Shown here in pieces: positions 33,137 to 44,218 of a stretch of DNA of 64,000 bases (its first letter is position 1; each line of letters starts with the position of its first letter). Origin of the DNA: Zygnema cylindricum (Eukaryota > Streptophyta > Zygnematophyceae > Zygnematales > Zygnemataceae). Made by a program: the position numbers and the translations under genes. The notes under the pieces were generated by a model. The model was not told the DNA's origin. It made no database searches and worked only from the letters and a program-made list of their open reading frames with translations. Where the stretch lies: positions 1 through 64,000 of the forward strand of contig JBBHKE010000827.1 of the NCBI GenBank assembly GCA_037447655.1. The letters are read 5' to 3'.

Positions 33137-33530
33137 CAAAAATAGTGTGACAAACGTGTGTTACGCAATTTTTTTAGTGTTTTCAGTTGGTTTTGTGACT
33201 ATAGATATCATGTGCAATTTTTTTTGATTTTCGTTGGTTGCCGCCTTAACACGTATGCTCATTATCCAGCGTGTAGCAGCTCAACTCTTTTTGTAATGGT
33301 GACATAACTCTCGAGGTACATCACCATTTAGGGCGGGCTTCGATCAACGAAAGAGCACGGTTGCTTACCGAGGGCCGTACCGTTTCGTACAAGCCCGTAC
33401 CACTTTTTATTTTAAAACAAGAAAAACATATTTACGGAAGAATCTTTAGGGTCATCAACTGTGAACGCCATGCCGAACTAACAAAACTATCCGTTCACCG
33501 AACAAGAAAAAGACGTGAGATTATCAGGGT
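33137..33530. other. No recognisable feature
   Basis: Spacer between family C and D elements; no gene seen. Confidence 0.3.
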
Positions 33531-33534
33531 ATGT

Positions 33535-34255
33535 CTCCATGTGCCAAAGTAAGGATTTTTTCTGTCGTTTTCATCAAAAACTTAGCGCCGTCCTGCGCAA
33601 GTTTCAACCGTACAAAAAAATCAATTAAAGGAGAAGTAAATTTTGCGCCATCGTCGACCTTAGAATGTACTACATGTTGTCGTTTGCGTTTTTCGACCCA
33701 TGGCCACGACAAGAAATGTCATCTTCAAACTTTTCTTTAAAACACATGGGCGATGTGTTTTAAAACAAAGTATTTTCGCTAAACAAATTGGAGCACATAT
33801 TCGCAAGTGTAGGAATTTTTCAAAAATTTCAAACGAATTCAAGCGACAACAAAAAGTACACGATTCGCTATGTTTTGCCTGTTTGCATTCAGTTACGACA
33901 TGGCAAAGTACACAATTTGTTTGGTTTTGTCTGTTTGCTCTTGGTACGGATTTTATTTCGCCAGGAGGCAAAGTGCATCTTCTTCCACCGTGAAACGGCA
34001 CAGGCTGGAAGGCGGTACGTCTACAATGTCACGAAAAGTCATGCAACGTCATAAGCAGTTACAAAAAATAATGTGCGTCATCACAGATTGTAGATGTGAC
34101 AGCCGTCACAGGCATTGTCAGTGTATACAATCATCACACCCTTAAGTAACAATTCCGTTGTTACACATTGGAACACCCGGAATCCGAGTCCGCCGGATAT
34201 GCGCTAAAAAATAAAGTAAGTTCGCAAAGTTTGAAATACATGGAAACGCACCCTA
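33535..34255 (+). mobile_element. Family D element, about 0.72 kb
   Basis: The left end cagggtatgtctccatg and the right end, read on the other strand, tagggtgcgtttccatg form inverted terminal repeats of the CAGGG type seen in hAT elements. It is homologous to 26500-26815 and to the downstream direct copy. Frames of up to 113 codons on both strands have no transposase signature. No target duplication could be identified. Confidence 0.6.
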
Positions 34256-34800
34256 AATTACGACTATACAAAGAAATCTAAAAAAGTAGAAGTACATTTT
34301 GCATTTTCGTCGAACTTAGAATGTACATGTTCTCGTCTTCTGTTTTTCGACCACGTCAAGAAACGTCACTTCAAACTTTATTTTAAAACACATAGGCGAT
34401 GTGTTTTCAATTAAAGTATCACTGCTAAACAAATAGGAATACAAATTTGCACATGTCAAAAATTTTGAAAATTTTCAAACGATTTCAAGCGACGATGGAG
34501 TATAATAATTTATATGTTTTGTCCCTTTGCGTTTATTTTGGCAAGGAGAAGTGCACAATTTGTTTTGTTTTGTCCATTTGCGTCTTGTACTGATCTTTTT
34601 TGGAGGAATCTCAAGATTGCGATATCATTTCACACCGACCGGGCAGGACACGCAAATGGAATGCACATCTTCTTCATCCACGAAACAACACACGCTGGAA
34701 GGGGGTACGTTTACAATGTCACAAAAAGACATGCGACGTCACAAGCATTTACAAAAAATAACGTGCATCATCACAAATTGTAGACGTTGACAGCCAACAA
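34256..34800 (+). repeat. Diverged direct copy of family D interior
   Basis: It repeats the order of the preceding element (cttagaatgtacatgttc, cgatgtgttttca, caaacgatttcaagcgac, gaagtgcacaatttgttttg, gggggtacgtttacaatgtc) with considerable divergence. Together they form a head-to-tail pair. Confidence 0.6.
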
Positions 34801-35366
34801 CAATAGCAAAAATCATAAAATGAGTTCAAATTGCTACATCAACCCACCCATCCGATTATCAAAATGGTACAAAAACAATTCCTATTGAGACCACATCTAG
34901 AAACCTCTTTTAAGAGCAATAATAGGAAACTGGTAAACGATGTAAAATACAAACAGTAAAAATGTTATATTACCGAAACATAACGACAATAACGATAAAA
35001 ATGGTATATTACAAAAACATAAACAATAAAATGGTAAATTATCTAAACATAAACAATAAAGATGGTATATTACCAAGACATAAATAATCTAAGGTTGTAA
35101 ATTTTACAACATCTTTGTCAATGTTGCACTGGTTAAGGATCCTAAAAAATTACAAATATAGAAGAACAAAAATTACAAATCTTATACCATAGAAAATAAC
35201 AATGCACTCTCAATAGTCACATATTATTGTTCTTGATTTATCATCTTTTGTGATATTCGCACATCCATTTTCTTTCAACTTGGGAAAATAGGAAGTTTCC
35301 CCTGGGAGTCCCCCTTTCCCTTCATGTCCTTTTTTCTCACTCTTTCCTTTACAAATTTGTTGAGAT
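34801..35366. other. AT-rich spacer; contains 3' flank of the phytocyanin gene
   Basis: Several aaacataaacaataaaaatgg-like words (34930-35090) form a loose array. The part nearest 35366 should hold the phytocyanin 3' untranslated region on the minus strand. No other gene is visible. Confidence 0.4.
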
Positions 35367-36509
35367 TTACTTTTTCTTTTTCCCAACAAGGATGACCTGA
35401 AACACAAAAAAGAAAACAAAAAAGAAAACAACAAAAAAACAAAAAAACAAAAAGATCAAACAAAAAGAAAAGGGAAGAAGAAAACAAAATATAAGGTACC
35501 CAAGTAACATAAGTTTGAGAACAACCACAAAACGACAAAAGTTGAGGATATCCTAACTTTTCAAGTTTGAGAATGTACCACCAAAATCGCAAAATAATAT
35601 GCGACATTTACAATAGAATAACTCCAAAAGGTTTAACATTCTTTAGAAAAAGGTTAATTATTTTGTGCCCATACTACTTTCACATGTTGAAAAAATACAA
35701 AAGAAAAAAACAAACAAACTACAAAAGAGAGTTACAACCAACAAAAAAAGAAATAGTATCATCAAAACACCTTTCCTCACAAAAAACACATAAAATATTA
35801 ATGTTGCAATCCCATCTCCACCACTAGAAACCAATGCACCAACCTCATCCACTTGTAATTTAGCAATATATGCAATTTGGCATCATATGTGATTCGGCAG
35901 TCTGTGCCATTCGGCATTCTGTGTAATTTGGCAGTGTATCTAGTTTGGCATTATGTGTAAGTTGGCAGTGTGTAATCTGGCGTTAAGTGCAATAATTCCA
36001 CACAGTAATTTGTACCCAAGTAAACCAATCACACATAAAAAATCCATAAAGAAAGAAAAATTCCAACCTAATAGAAGAACTATGCTTATAAACCAAAAAC
36101 AGAGTTGCATAAAAAAGCCATCTACCTTTTGTCCGGCTTCACAATGTCCGAATATCATACACCCTATATACTTTGGCTTGCTCGTAACCTTCACATAGAA
36201 ACCCTTCCCGACTCCCGCCGTGTCGCTTCCGATAACCTTCACATTATTATAGGAGCACTTGTTGTACGAATTTTTGTCGGGTAGTAAACCGACCAAATGA
36301 CGTTTCCGAGCGTATTTAAAAACGGCGATATCTCCCACGTAGAGAGGATTCTTCTTCATCCATGTCGTGTAGTTCACCCCCTTGTGGGTCCACGAAGATC
36401 CGTCTTTGGCTTTAGGATCTCCCACGATCACATATCTACCGTAGGATGTGGTGACGAATGCGGACAAAAGACACGTGGCAAGAAGTATTTGGATTGTTTG
36501 AGAGGTCAT
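35367..36509 (-). CDS. Phytocyanin (stellacyanin-like blue copper protein), two exons
   Basis: This is a small secreted type-1 copper protein, a putative extracellular electron carrier. Exon 1 is 36509-36126 (128 codons) and exon 2 is 35396-35367 (VILVGKKKK and stop). The 729-bp intron has a GTAGAT donor and TTCAG acceptor. The product is 137 residues. A signal peptide covers residues 1-24 (TIQILLATCLLSAFVTTSYG). The plastocyanin-like fold follows with YVGDIAVFKY at 57-66. Copper ligands are H71, C117, H122 and an axial Q127 (GHCEAGQK), and the disulfide pair is C85-C123. A Gln axial ligand marks the stellacyanin subgroup, where others use Met. No GPI-anchor tail or proline-rich extension is present, so the protein should be soluble. 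The intron falls directly after GQK, so the nine C-terminal residues come from exon 2. The frame is intact. Confidence 0.88.
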
Positions 36510-36511
36510 GG

Positions 36512-36600
36512 TTGGGAGGGGTGAGAAGGGAGAGAGGAGGGAAAGAGGGAGAGGGAGAGGGAGTGAGTGGAGGGCGAGTGAAGTGGCGAAAAAGAGGAAG
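36512..36600 (-). promoter_or_regulatory. CT-rich leader upstream of phytocyanin
   Basis: Directly upstream of the start codon, the minus strand is ccctctctcc-rich for about 85 bases, like the leader of the pyrophosphatase gene. It is a plausible 5' untranslated region with pyrimidine-rich promoter character. No clear TATA box was found. Confidence 0.4.
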
Positions 36601-36659
36601 AGCTATCTACAGTGATTTGGTGTCCCGAGACTTTTGTTAGTTAAGTCGTGGAATGTGTG

Positions 36660-36990
36660 CTTTGCGCGCCAAGACAAATATCCGTACTCAGACAGTTCTG
36701 TAAGCCGACAGTTTGTACGACCCGACTCGGGACTCAGCCATTTTAACGTCCAGGATTCGTCGTAGTTTTGACTTAAGCCTTAGTGAGGCGCCGCCTCCCA
36801 GTACGTTAGACTTTTTGGGATTTGGAGAAGTAAATATGTCGGCGGACCTACGGTTTCGTACGCTAAAAATTCCGTACGATCCCAATGGATCTCTCTGCTG
36901 TTTCGTAAAGTACAGTGCTGTAGCGCACTACACCGATCACCAGTATTTAGAATTAGTAGCGAGGCCTTTCAAATCGTTTTTTAACTGATT
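36660..36990. repeat. Family E dispersed repeat, copy 2
   Basis: gcgccaagacaaatatccg, cattttaacgtccaggattc and, at the far side, gtacagtgctgtagcgcac correspond to the copy at 32325. It may be a short element of about 0.3 kb. Confidence 0.5.
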
Positions 36991-39900
36991 GGGCCTTTTA
37001 TAACCGTAAGATTTAGACAGATCTGACGGTTCGATATTCCAATCATTTGAAAAGATGCTTGTAAGTTGTAACGACCAACTTCTGGCTCCTGATGGAGCGG
37101 AGCCCTCGAGGTCGGGGGCTCCCCCATCGGTCCCATTTACGCGTCAAACAATGCCCGTTTCGGGTGATGACTCGATGGGCTCATTGCATGACGCGTGTCA
37201 CATATATAACCGTTCATCACAACTCGTCACGTCGCCGGTTACAAACAAGCGAAAAGAAAAGAAAATATACGACAATAGTCTTTTTCAAGTCTACTGTACT
37301 TTACGCGACAAATTTATTTTTTGCGACCAATTCCCAAATTTAGGCGAATCATCTGCCTGTTTTTAGTGACAAAAAGGTCCACAGAAATTTGACAGATAGT
37401 TTGGTCTTTTCGAGTGTTGTTTTCAAATTTTGCTTCAGAGACATATAAGGATAGGTCGTTATATACGGATAGGTCGTCCAGATTTCCACCTGCTTCTAGC
37501 AATCATTGAGAGCCTTCGTATATCCTTCCTTTCGGTTTTTATGTACTTTCCGATGGTTTACCGTTCATTTGTTATCGGTACCGTCAAAATTGAGGCCTTA
37601 TAGATCAGCCAATGAGAACTTTGCGCCTGATCTGTGTAAACGTCTCGCAACATCTGAATTCGGTATTTGAAAAAATGTTGAATGTATTTAGATTTTTATA
37701 TATTAAGTTTAAATTATATTCTACATTTTGTTGGATCAAGCCAAGATTACTCGGTGGAACCATTGAGTTGTACTTTCTTGTACTTCTATTATTCTAAGAT
37801 GCCAATGTCGTATCTTGGAACTCGGTCAGACATGTCTGTCATCACCATCATCATAGTCATTATGAAACTTTACCACTCTAAATTGAGAAGTCAACTATTT
37901 AAGTTTCAACCATTCAAATTTCGACTATTCAAGTTTCTACTTATGTGGTTTCAAGCAAAGGGGTTGGAGAGATTTCGTCCCTTTTCATCGGTTATGAGTA
38001 CTCTATTTATCTTGTTTCCAAATGGATGGAAAATCAATGACAGGTGACATGCCGCAGTTGGTGTCTTATTGCTAAATCATAATATGTAAATCGATGAATG
38101 ACAATAATGAGGATGACGATGATAACGGTTGTGATCATCACCATCATCGTTGTCGTCGTCATTGTCATTTTCTATATTTTTGGTTCACGACGAAGCCGAA
38201 TCTTACCCCCATATCTTTCATCCCCATGTACTCAAATAATCTACTGTTATTGTGCAATTGCGCATTCGATAAATCTTCACTGCGTCATTTAAGTGACAGT
38301 AACAAAGTATATGCAAGAAATGAGTGACTCTGGAGGCGCACAAATGCATATCTCACCCCACAACTTGTTGTCTGCCAACAAAAGTTGCAACTGGCAATTC
38401 AACCGGCCAAATCGAGAAGCTTACAAATTTGTAACAGAGTCGTTTTGGCTTTCCGGTTCCTTAGTTTCCATGTACTCAGATTAAATGAAGATTATTATTC
38501 TCCACTAGGAAAATTTATCATACACACAGTATTGTTATTATTTTGCCTCTCCCCTATGATACAGAGACATTCTCAGATCACCACACTTCACATTCACACT
38601 TCCATTCAACTAGTTTCTTTCCTCAGTGGAAAAAGGATTTCATTAAGAAAATATTATGCTATTAGGTTTCCACACATTCTATATTACTGCCAGTTCACGC
38701 GATCGTACACAATAATGATAAGCGTTTACTAATAATTCCAGATAGTTTCATAAAAGTTGCGTAAAACGAGTGTCATAGAAACAAATGGAAGATAAGCCAA
38801 AAACAAGATCAAGAAAACGTATGAAGTCAACTAAGCAAAGACGAGAAAACTCTGAGAGAGAAACTAAGTAACTAACAAAAAGAAGGCAACAGGTTCATAG
38901 GTCACAGAAAAGGACAAGAAAAAAAACAAACAACAAAATCGCCGATTTAGCATCTGACACAAACCACCTCCCAACATCAACTACTAAAACCTAAAATGGA
39001 ACCAAGTCCTGATAATAACCCTGAATCTACCATACATGACATCTACGTGCAATGCATTTTACAATGCTATTACTACTGCAATTTCTGGCCAGAAGCAGTT
39101 CTTACTGGCCAACAATAATGATGGCTGCAGAGAACATAATTTTTTTTTTATTGCAGTGAACTCTGCAATGAAAAAATCATCTGGATACAAAGGGGTAAAT
39201 TCAGACATTCAAGAGACTACCGACCACACAGGAGGACCAATGCTATCCACAACCTAAAACTCACAAAAAACAGAGTATTTTTTAGCCAAGAAACATCTGC
39301 AGTAGCTGACATTGCTAGGAGTCAACTTAGTTACAGAAATCAACACATAGGAAGAGGCTTTACAGTCAACAGGCATGAAAAAAGGATATGTAAAAATAGT
39401 GTACAGGGGATAGAACTGGTAAAATCACAACTACAGCAAATAAAATCTAGCTCCACAAATACAGCAACGATTTTCTGACGAACTGAATACCATAAGCAGT
39501 ATGCTCCACACCTTCATTCCTAACTACGGAGTGAATCTAACCTACCAATATAAAAACAAACAAGCAAAACATCGTCTTCATTTATAGACAAAAGGTTAAA
39601 CATCATCCGCCAAAGTCACATATTAACAATTATTCTTCGATTTCCATATCCAATCGAAATAGGCGTACAAAGTTGGCACAGTTTGCGTGCATTCATTCTT
39701 TCTAAACCTAAATGCTCCAATAACCCTCCCTCTACATATTTCCCCCATACTAGTACCCGCTACAATCTAGTGACCTTGCCACCTACCACCTTCCAACAAG
39801 AGAGTGACACGTGGCGCCCTGCAATCACTACTGCGCTCTCCCTAACCCGCCTCTGGCTGCCTGCAAGATCGCGGAAGCTTCTCCGCAAATCATTTATTGC

Positions 39901-40193
39901 AAACAATTTTCCCGCCTCCCACCTCGAAAGGAATTTCCTGACAAAACATACATCTAAGCTAACCTCTTACCACTTACCCTAGTAAATAGTACTAAATGAT
40001 AATACTAATAATAAGTCGTGATACATGTTTATCATATCCTATAATCGATCAAAAGCCGGCCCAAAAAAAAGCTGTACAGATTCCTCTCCTATGATGTTAC
40101 TTGTAATACATAAAAATACCAGCGTACGTATTGTGTCGCATGGAAACCCTAACTCAGTTTCCGTAGAAAACTCCACGCAGATCCTTCCCTTCT
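36991..40193. other. No recognisable gene; includes 3' flank of pyrophosphatase
   Basis: More than 3 kb without a domain-bearing frame. A small gat/atc-rich patch (38095-38170, catcaccatcatcgttgtcg) and loose attcaagtttcaa repeats (37885-37945) are present. The part next to 40193 should hold the pyrophosphatase 3' untranslated region on the minus strand. Confidence 0.4.
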
Positions 40194-42175
40194 TTACGCC
40201 TTTACAGACAAAAGCTCCGCACGTTTGCTGTCGTGTTCTTGAGCCACAGAGTCGTCGATTGGCTCATGGACTCGCTTGTGGAAGGCATGTTTCTCGTGCT
40301 CAGACACAGCCTCCAGTACGATTTTCAGCTTCTCCACACCTTCGTGTACCTTCACCTCGTCCGTACCGCCGACCGGATGTGGCACGAAGTATCGAATCGG
40401 CGTTGGAACATCGCCGACGGCCAGTTTCTGTTCCGTTCCGGCTTTGGCGCGGTGCACCAAGGAACGCCAGAATCCGTGCGTCTGTGCGACGACGTTCATG
40501 GTGTATTCGCGCGGCATCGCACGCTCGCCCAGGGCGAACTTGTTCAGAGGCTTGCCTTCCAGGAGCTTGTACGAACGGAACCACTCCCTGAAATCACGGA
40601 AACGTACGTGTCAGAATGGGAAAAGGTACGGATGAGACTGTGCAGACGCGTTTGGACCAGCCGTTCAAAACGAGTCGTCGAACTAAAATGACAATATTAT
40701 AAACCTGTTTAATCTTGTAAGAAACATTCGTATGAAAAATGAGAAAGGCTGGGGAAGATTTGCATGATTTTTCACTGATAAAAAACAAGTTCTAGGATTT
40801 GTCACTATCCTCAAGGAGGCATTGTCGATTTATCATATCCAAGGGATTCGCAAGAGTGACCTATCTATCTCCAACCAGGTCCATCCTTTCAAAACATTTC
40901 CCCTAACTTCATCCCACATTCCTACCCCAAATAAACCCAAAATCCTGACCTGATAGCGGAGAGAGTTCCTGGGAAATGCTCCTCCATGTCCGTGACGTCA
41001 TTGACCAGCGCACACCGCGGGTCAGAGGCGGCAATGGCCACCACCTTCCAGTCAAGCTCGCCCTCGTCGATCATGGCGAAGGCTGCCAAAGAAACCACCC
41101 CTCACACGTCAGCATCCCACACATTTCCCTTTCTTCCCTCTCCTCCCCTCCATACCCTCTAAAACTCAAAAACCGACTTTAAAGTCCCCCGGAGGCTCCT
41201 TCCCAAACCCACATTCCCAACCTAGCTCTCCAACCCCCCTCCCTCAACCCTCACTCCCACAAAAAGTCTCCAGAAGACGACAAATCCCAGAAAAAAGATT
41301 CTTTTTCCAGCCTATGCGCTTCATCTGTTCGCCCTACAGTCTCCGACTGCCTGACTACATCCCAGCCGCATCCTAGCGCTGCCACTCCCTCCCCCTCTAA
41401 CCGTAGATCTGGTCCTACCTGCCACGGGTTTTACGGCGTAGATCGCGCCGGTAGTTGCGGTGTTGTCGCCGATCTCCACCACGTCCACCGGGTCGTTGTC
41501 GCCGATGTGACCGTCACACTCCTCGCTGGCATGGTGGGGATCCTCCCAGGTCTGTACGGAAAACAAACACTCATACACACTCAATCAGATCCCGCCTCAA
41601 TCATTCCGTCGCTCCCCTTCCCTTCCCTCCCCTTCCCACCTGTTTCATCTTCTCATCCCTTACATTCCCCTTATTTTGTCCTCCCTTGCATATCCCTTGC
41701 TCCTTCCACTCCTCCCTCCATTCGCCTTCCCTCTCTCTACCTATAATCTCCGACTCCCCATTCCCTTCCCTGTCCCCCCCCCCTATTACCCCTCTTCCCC
41801 CCTACCCCTTCCCCCTCTTCCACCCCTCCCTCCCCCTCTCCTCACCTGCGGCAGCATCCCGTAGTTCCACAGTATATCGAGTGCGTAGAACCTGGGCTTG
41901 CCCTTCTTGCTGTCCTGCTTGATGGGGTTGCCCGGCTCGTCCGTCGCCACCTCGTACTTGGCCCGGGAATTGCGGGGGATCTCGCAGACGAAGTTGAGCA
42001 GGCCGGGGCCCGCGTACAGGGGCACGGAGTGCCAGGGGGAGACGGCCTTGCCCTCGCTGCTGCTGAAGTGGAGGCGGTAGTCCAAGGTGCCCTCGACGCC
42101 ATGGGATTCGGTCTTGATGGCGTGGCTGGACACGTCAGCAGACGCCTTCTGACGGGTGTGGCCCACATTCACCAT
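40194..42175 (-). CDS. Soluble inorganic pyrophosphatase (family I), four exons
   Basis: It hydrolyses pyrophosphate to two phosphates and pulls biosynthetic reactions forward. Exons on the minus strand are 42175-41846 (330 nt), 41551-41419 (133), 41082-40950 (133) and 40587-40194 (394). All have GT/AG borders and matching phases, giving 329 residues and a stop. The family signature DNDPVDV lies at 128-134, with metal ligands D128, D130 and D133. Other active-site segments are EIPRNSRAKYEV (65-76), KGKPRFY, NYGMLPQTWEDP (104-115) and IDEGELDWKVV (159-169). The type is the plant/eukaryotic one resembling plastid PPA6, but the N-terminus (MVNVGHTRQK) does not look like a transit peptide, so a cytosolic location is possible. 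The tail after about residue 250 (HPVGGTDEVKVHEGVEKLK to the end) is longer than the usual core. Exons are markedly GC-richer than the surroundings. No defect is seen. Confidence 0.92.
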
Positions 42176-42177
42176 GG

Positions 42178-42365
42178 TGAGGAGTGGAGGGAGGGAGGGA
42201 GAGAGAGGGAAGGGAAGGGAAGGAGTGGAGGAGTGTGGAAATGTGAGAAGAGGAGGACAAACGGGAAGTGAGAGAGGAAAGAGATAGGAGGAGAGGGAAG
42301 GCGGCTGAGGAGAGGAAGGGAAGAGGGAGGGAAGAGGGAGGGAAGGGTAACAGGAGGTTGGCAGG
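42178..42365 (-). promoter_or_regulatory. CT-rich leader upstream of pyrophosphatase
   Basis: On the minus strand the 190 bases before the start codon are tccctctct-rich with few other motifs. They probably form much of the 5' untranslated region; such CT tracts are common in plant leaders. Confidence 0.5.
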
Positions 42366-42471
42366 TGGGAAGCGAAGGGACGGGCGAGTGGACGGAGGAT
42401 ACGCAGGAGGCTGTTGGAACGGGAATGTGAACGGGAGAATGAAAGGAGATGAGAAATGAGAGGGCGAGCGG

Positions 42472-42484
42472 GGGTTAATATTTG
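42472..42484 (-). promoter_or_regulatory. TATA-like sequence for pyrophosphatase
   Basis: The minus strand reads gcaaatattaacc about 300 bases upstream of the start codon, between the ACGT palindrome and the CT-rich leader. It is the best AT-rich candidate in an otherwise GC-rich promoter. Confidence 0.3.
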
Positions 42485-42501
42485 CCCAGGGGCTGGGCGT
42501 G

Positions 42502-42517
42502 ACGTGACGCGTCACGT
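42502..42517. promoter_or_regulatory. 16-bp perfect palindrome with ACGT cores
   Basis: acgtgacgcgtcacgt is its own complement. It lies 327 bases upstream of the pyrophosphatase start and about 20 bases beyond the TATA-like site. It contains two cacgt/acgtg halves and tgacgcgtca, the kind of site bound by plant bZIP factors (known from the family; binding here is inferred). Confidence 0.5.
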
Positions 42518-44210
42518 AACGGGGGACGTACGGAGGGACGGGGACGTGGCGGAAAGGGAGGCGATGAGAGGACGCGCGAATGTGCGTCGGAGAGAACGTC
42601 AGTGGCATTAGAGTTCGCACGTGTGGGAGGGAGGTCTTTGTGTACATTTCCCGCCCCACCGGACGGGAGAATCCGGCGATGGTCGCTCCGACGCCCACGC
42701 GTCTTTTACCGCGCGCTGATTGGCTCCCTCAGGCATGGGATTCTTCGCGACGCGACAGGTACGATATTCGCCCAATTTGTTGGTTTGTTTTTTTCTTCGG
42801 GTTTTTTTTTTTTTTTGTCGTCGGATGGTTTGTTTTCCGGCTTTTGTGCCGTGGGAGGTTTGTGTCGGTCGTTTTCGGTCTAGGGAGGCTAGAGAGATCG
42901 AGAAATGATTTTGGACTGGCATCCCAGCGTGACGCGTGCCGTACCCTGCCGTACCCTACCGTACCGTTTTCTGTTTGGCGAAAATTACGATTTAAAAACC
43001 CCCGTTTGAGAACACGACGAGAAAAGTTAAAATGTCATTTTTTTCCTTATCAAATATTGTGCCGAAAAGCCCTTGCGCCACGCCATGTGTCGGGTTTTGA
43101 AAATGTCGCAGAGGCTTTTTCGTCCACACGCGCCTCCAGGCGCTGTCAGAGGAGCAGCTGTCGCCGGCACGCTGGCACGTTTCAGAGCTCTGAACGGACC
43201 AATCAGAGAGCAGCACGGTCCTCTATTTTCGTTTGACTGCGACTGACAACGTTACTCCTGAACCACGCATTAAATGGACTTGCATGAATAAATTCAGAAG
43301 GTACAGAAAATGTACGAATTAGGTACGTTTTGTGTACGATACACAATTGGAAAACAAATTCAGCTACTTAGGACTTCCCGCAAAAGCTTTGAAAATTTAT
43401 TCATTCGCATTGACAATTGCAACGGAAGGTTTCTCTAACAGCGACGCGGTAATAATCGCAGTGCTTGATGTGCCGTACGGTACAGTACAGTACAGTACTG
43501 TACTGCACCTAACGACTGTAAAGGACCAGAATAGAAATGAGCCGAAAAAAAGAAAAAATCTGAAAGACGTCGCTTGGAAAGATTTCGCCAAACGGATCGC
43601 GCGTGCGAAGTGGTCCCACGCAGCACAAACTCTCTTCATCGATCAATTCCGTACATAACCGTACATACCTGCGACCAGCACGCCGTTGGCTTCCACTGGC
43701 AGCCATACAGGTAACTGGTATTGTACGGCAGCGCGACACGTTTGGCAACAACCGCGACGTTGTTCGAAGAAGCTAGATGCGGTTCACCAGCCGACGCGCA
43801 TGGTCGTCGCTTTAACGATCTGTAACGACGCGTAACAGTCACAGAACTGCACTGTCGTGAGGGGCGTCATCAAAGAAACTGCCAGATTCCAACTGCATCC
43901 AATGGCATTAGCAATTAGCGGAATTATCGGCACATTATCAACGGCACAGATGTCATCGTGAGAGCTAGATGCCGTAGTCTCAGATGGCCAGGAATCTGAC
44001 GGATGCGAACCTGATACTTTTCTATGGCTGTATGTTTCGCCTCGCTAATATTCGAATCTGCCATATCGTATCACAACACGCTGCGTTTCACTCCATGTGC
44101 CGTTTTGTGGCTTGCAAATGTACTTCTACAGTATTTTATGATCGATAATTTTTGTCGACTTCTGGAACAGAATATAACGTCCAACGGTCCAGGAGAACTT
44201 CTGCGAATGC
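42518..44210. other. No recognisable gene; GC-richer flank
   Basis: The frames at 42580-43236 and 43332-43658 have no family signature and overlap others on both strands. A palindrome cagtacagtactgtactg lies at 43488-43505. The region may include distal promoter sequence of the pyrophosphatase. Confidence 0.4.
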
Positions 44211-44218
44211 CCTTTTTG

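Noticed and set aside
36991-39982. Possible hidden exons (99-codon frame at 39683, 121-codon frame at 37682)
   Set aside because: No conserved motif, codon pattern or convincing splice sites by eye.
40025-40691. Plus-strand frames of 119 to 188 codons
   Set aside because: Antisense shadows of pyrophosphatase exon 4, which has clear family motifs on the minus strand.
41455-41922. Plus-strand 155-codon Pro/Ser frame
   Set aside because: Antisense to pyrophosphatase exon 2 and intron 1 (CT-rich).
42580-43236. 218-codon plus-strand frame
   Set aside because: No family motif; lies in the GC-rich flank and promoter of the pyrophosphatase; several competing frames.
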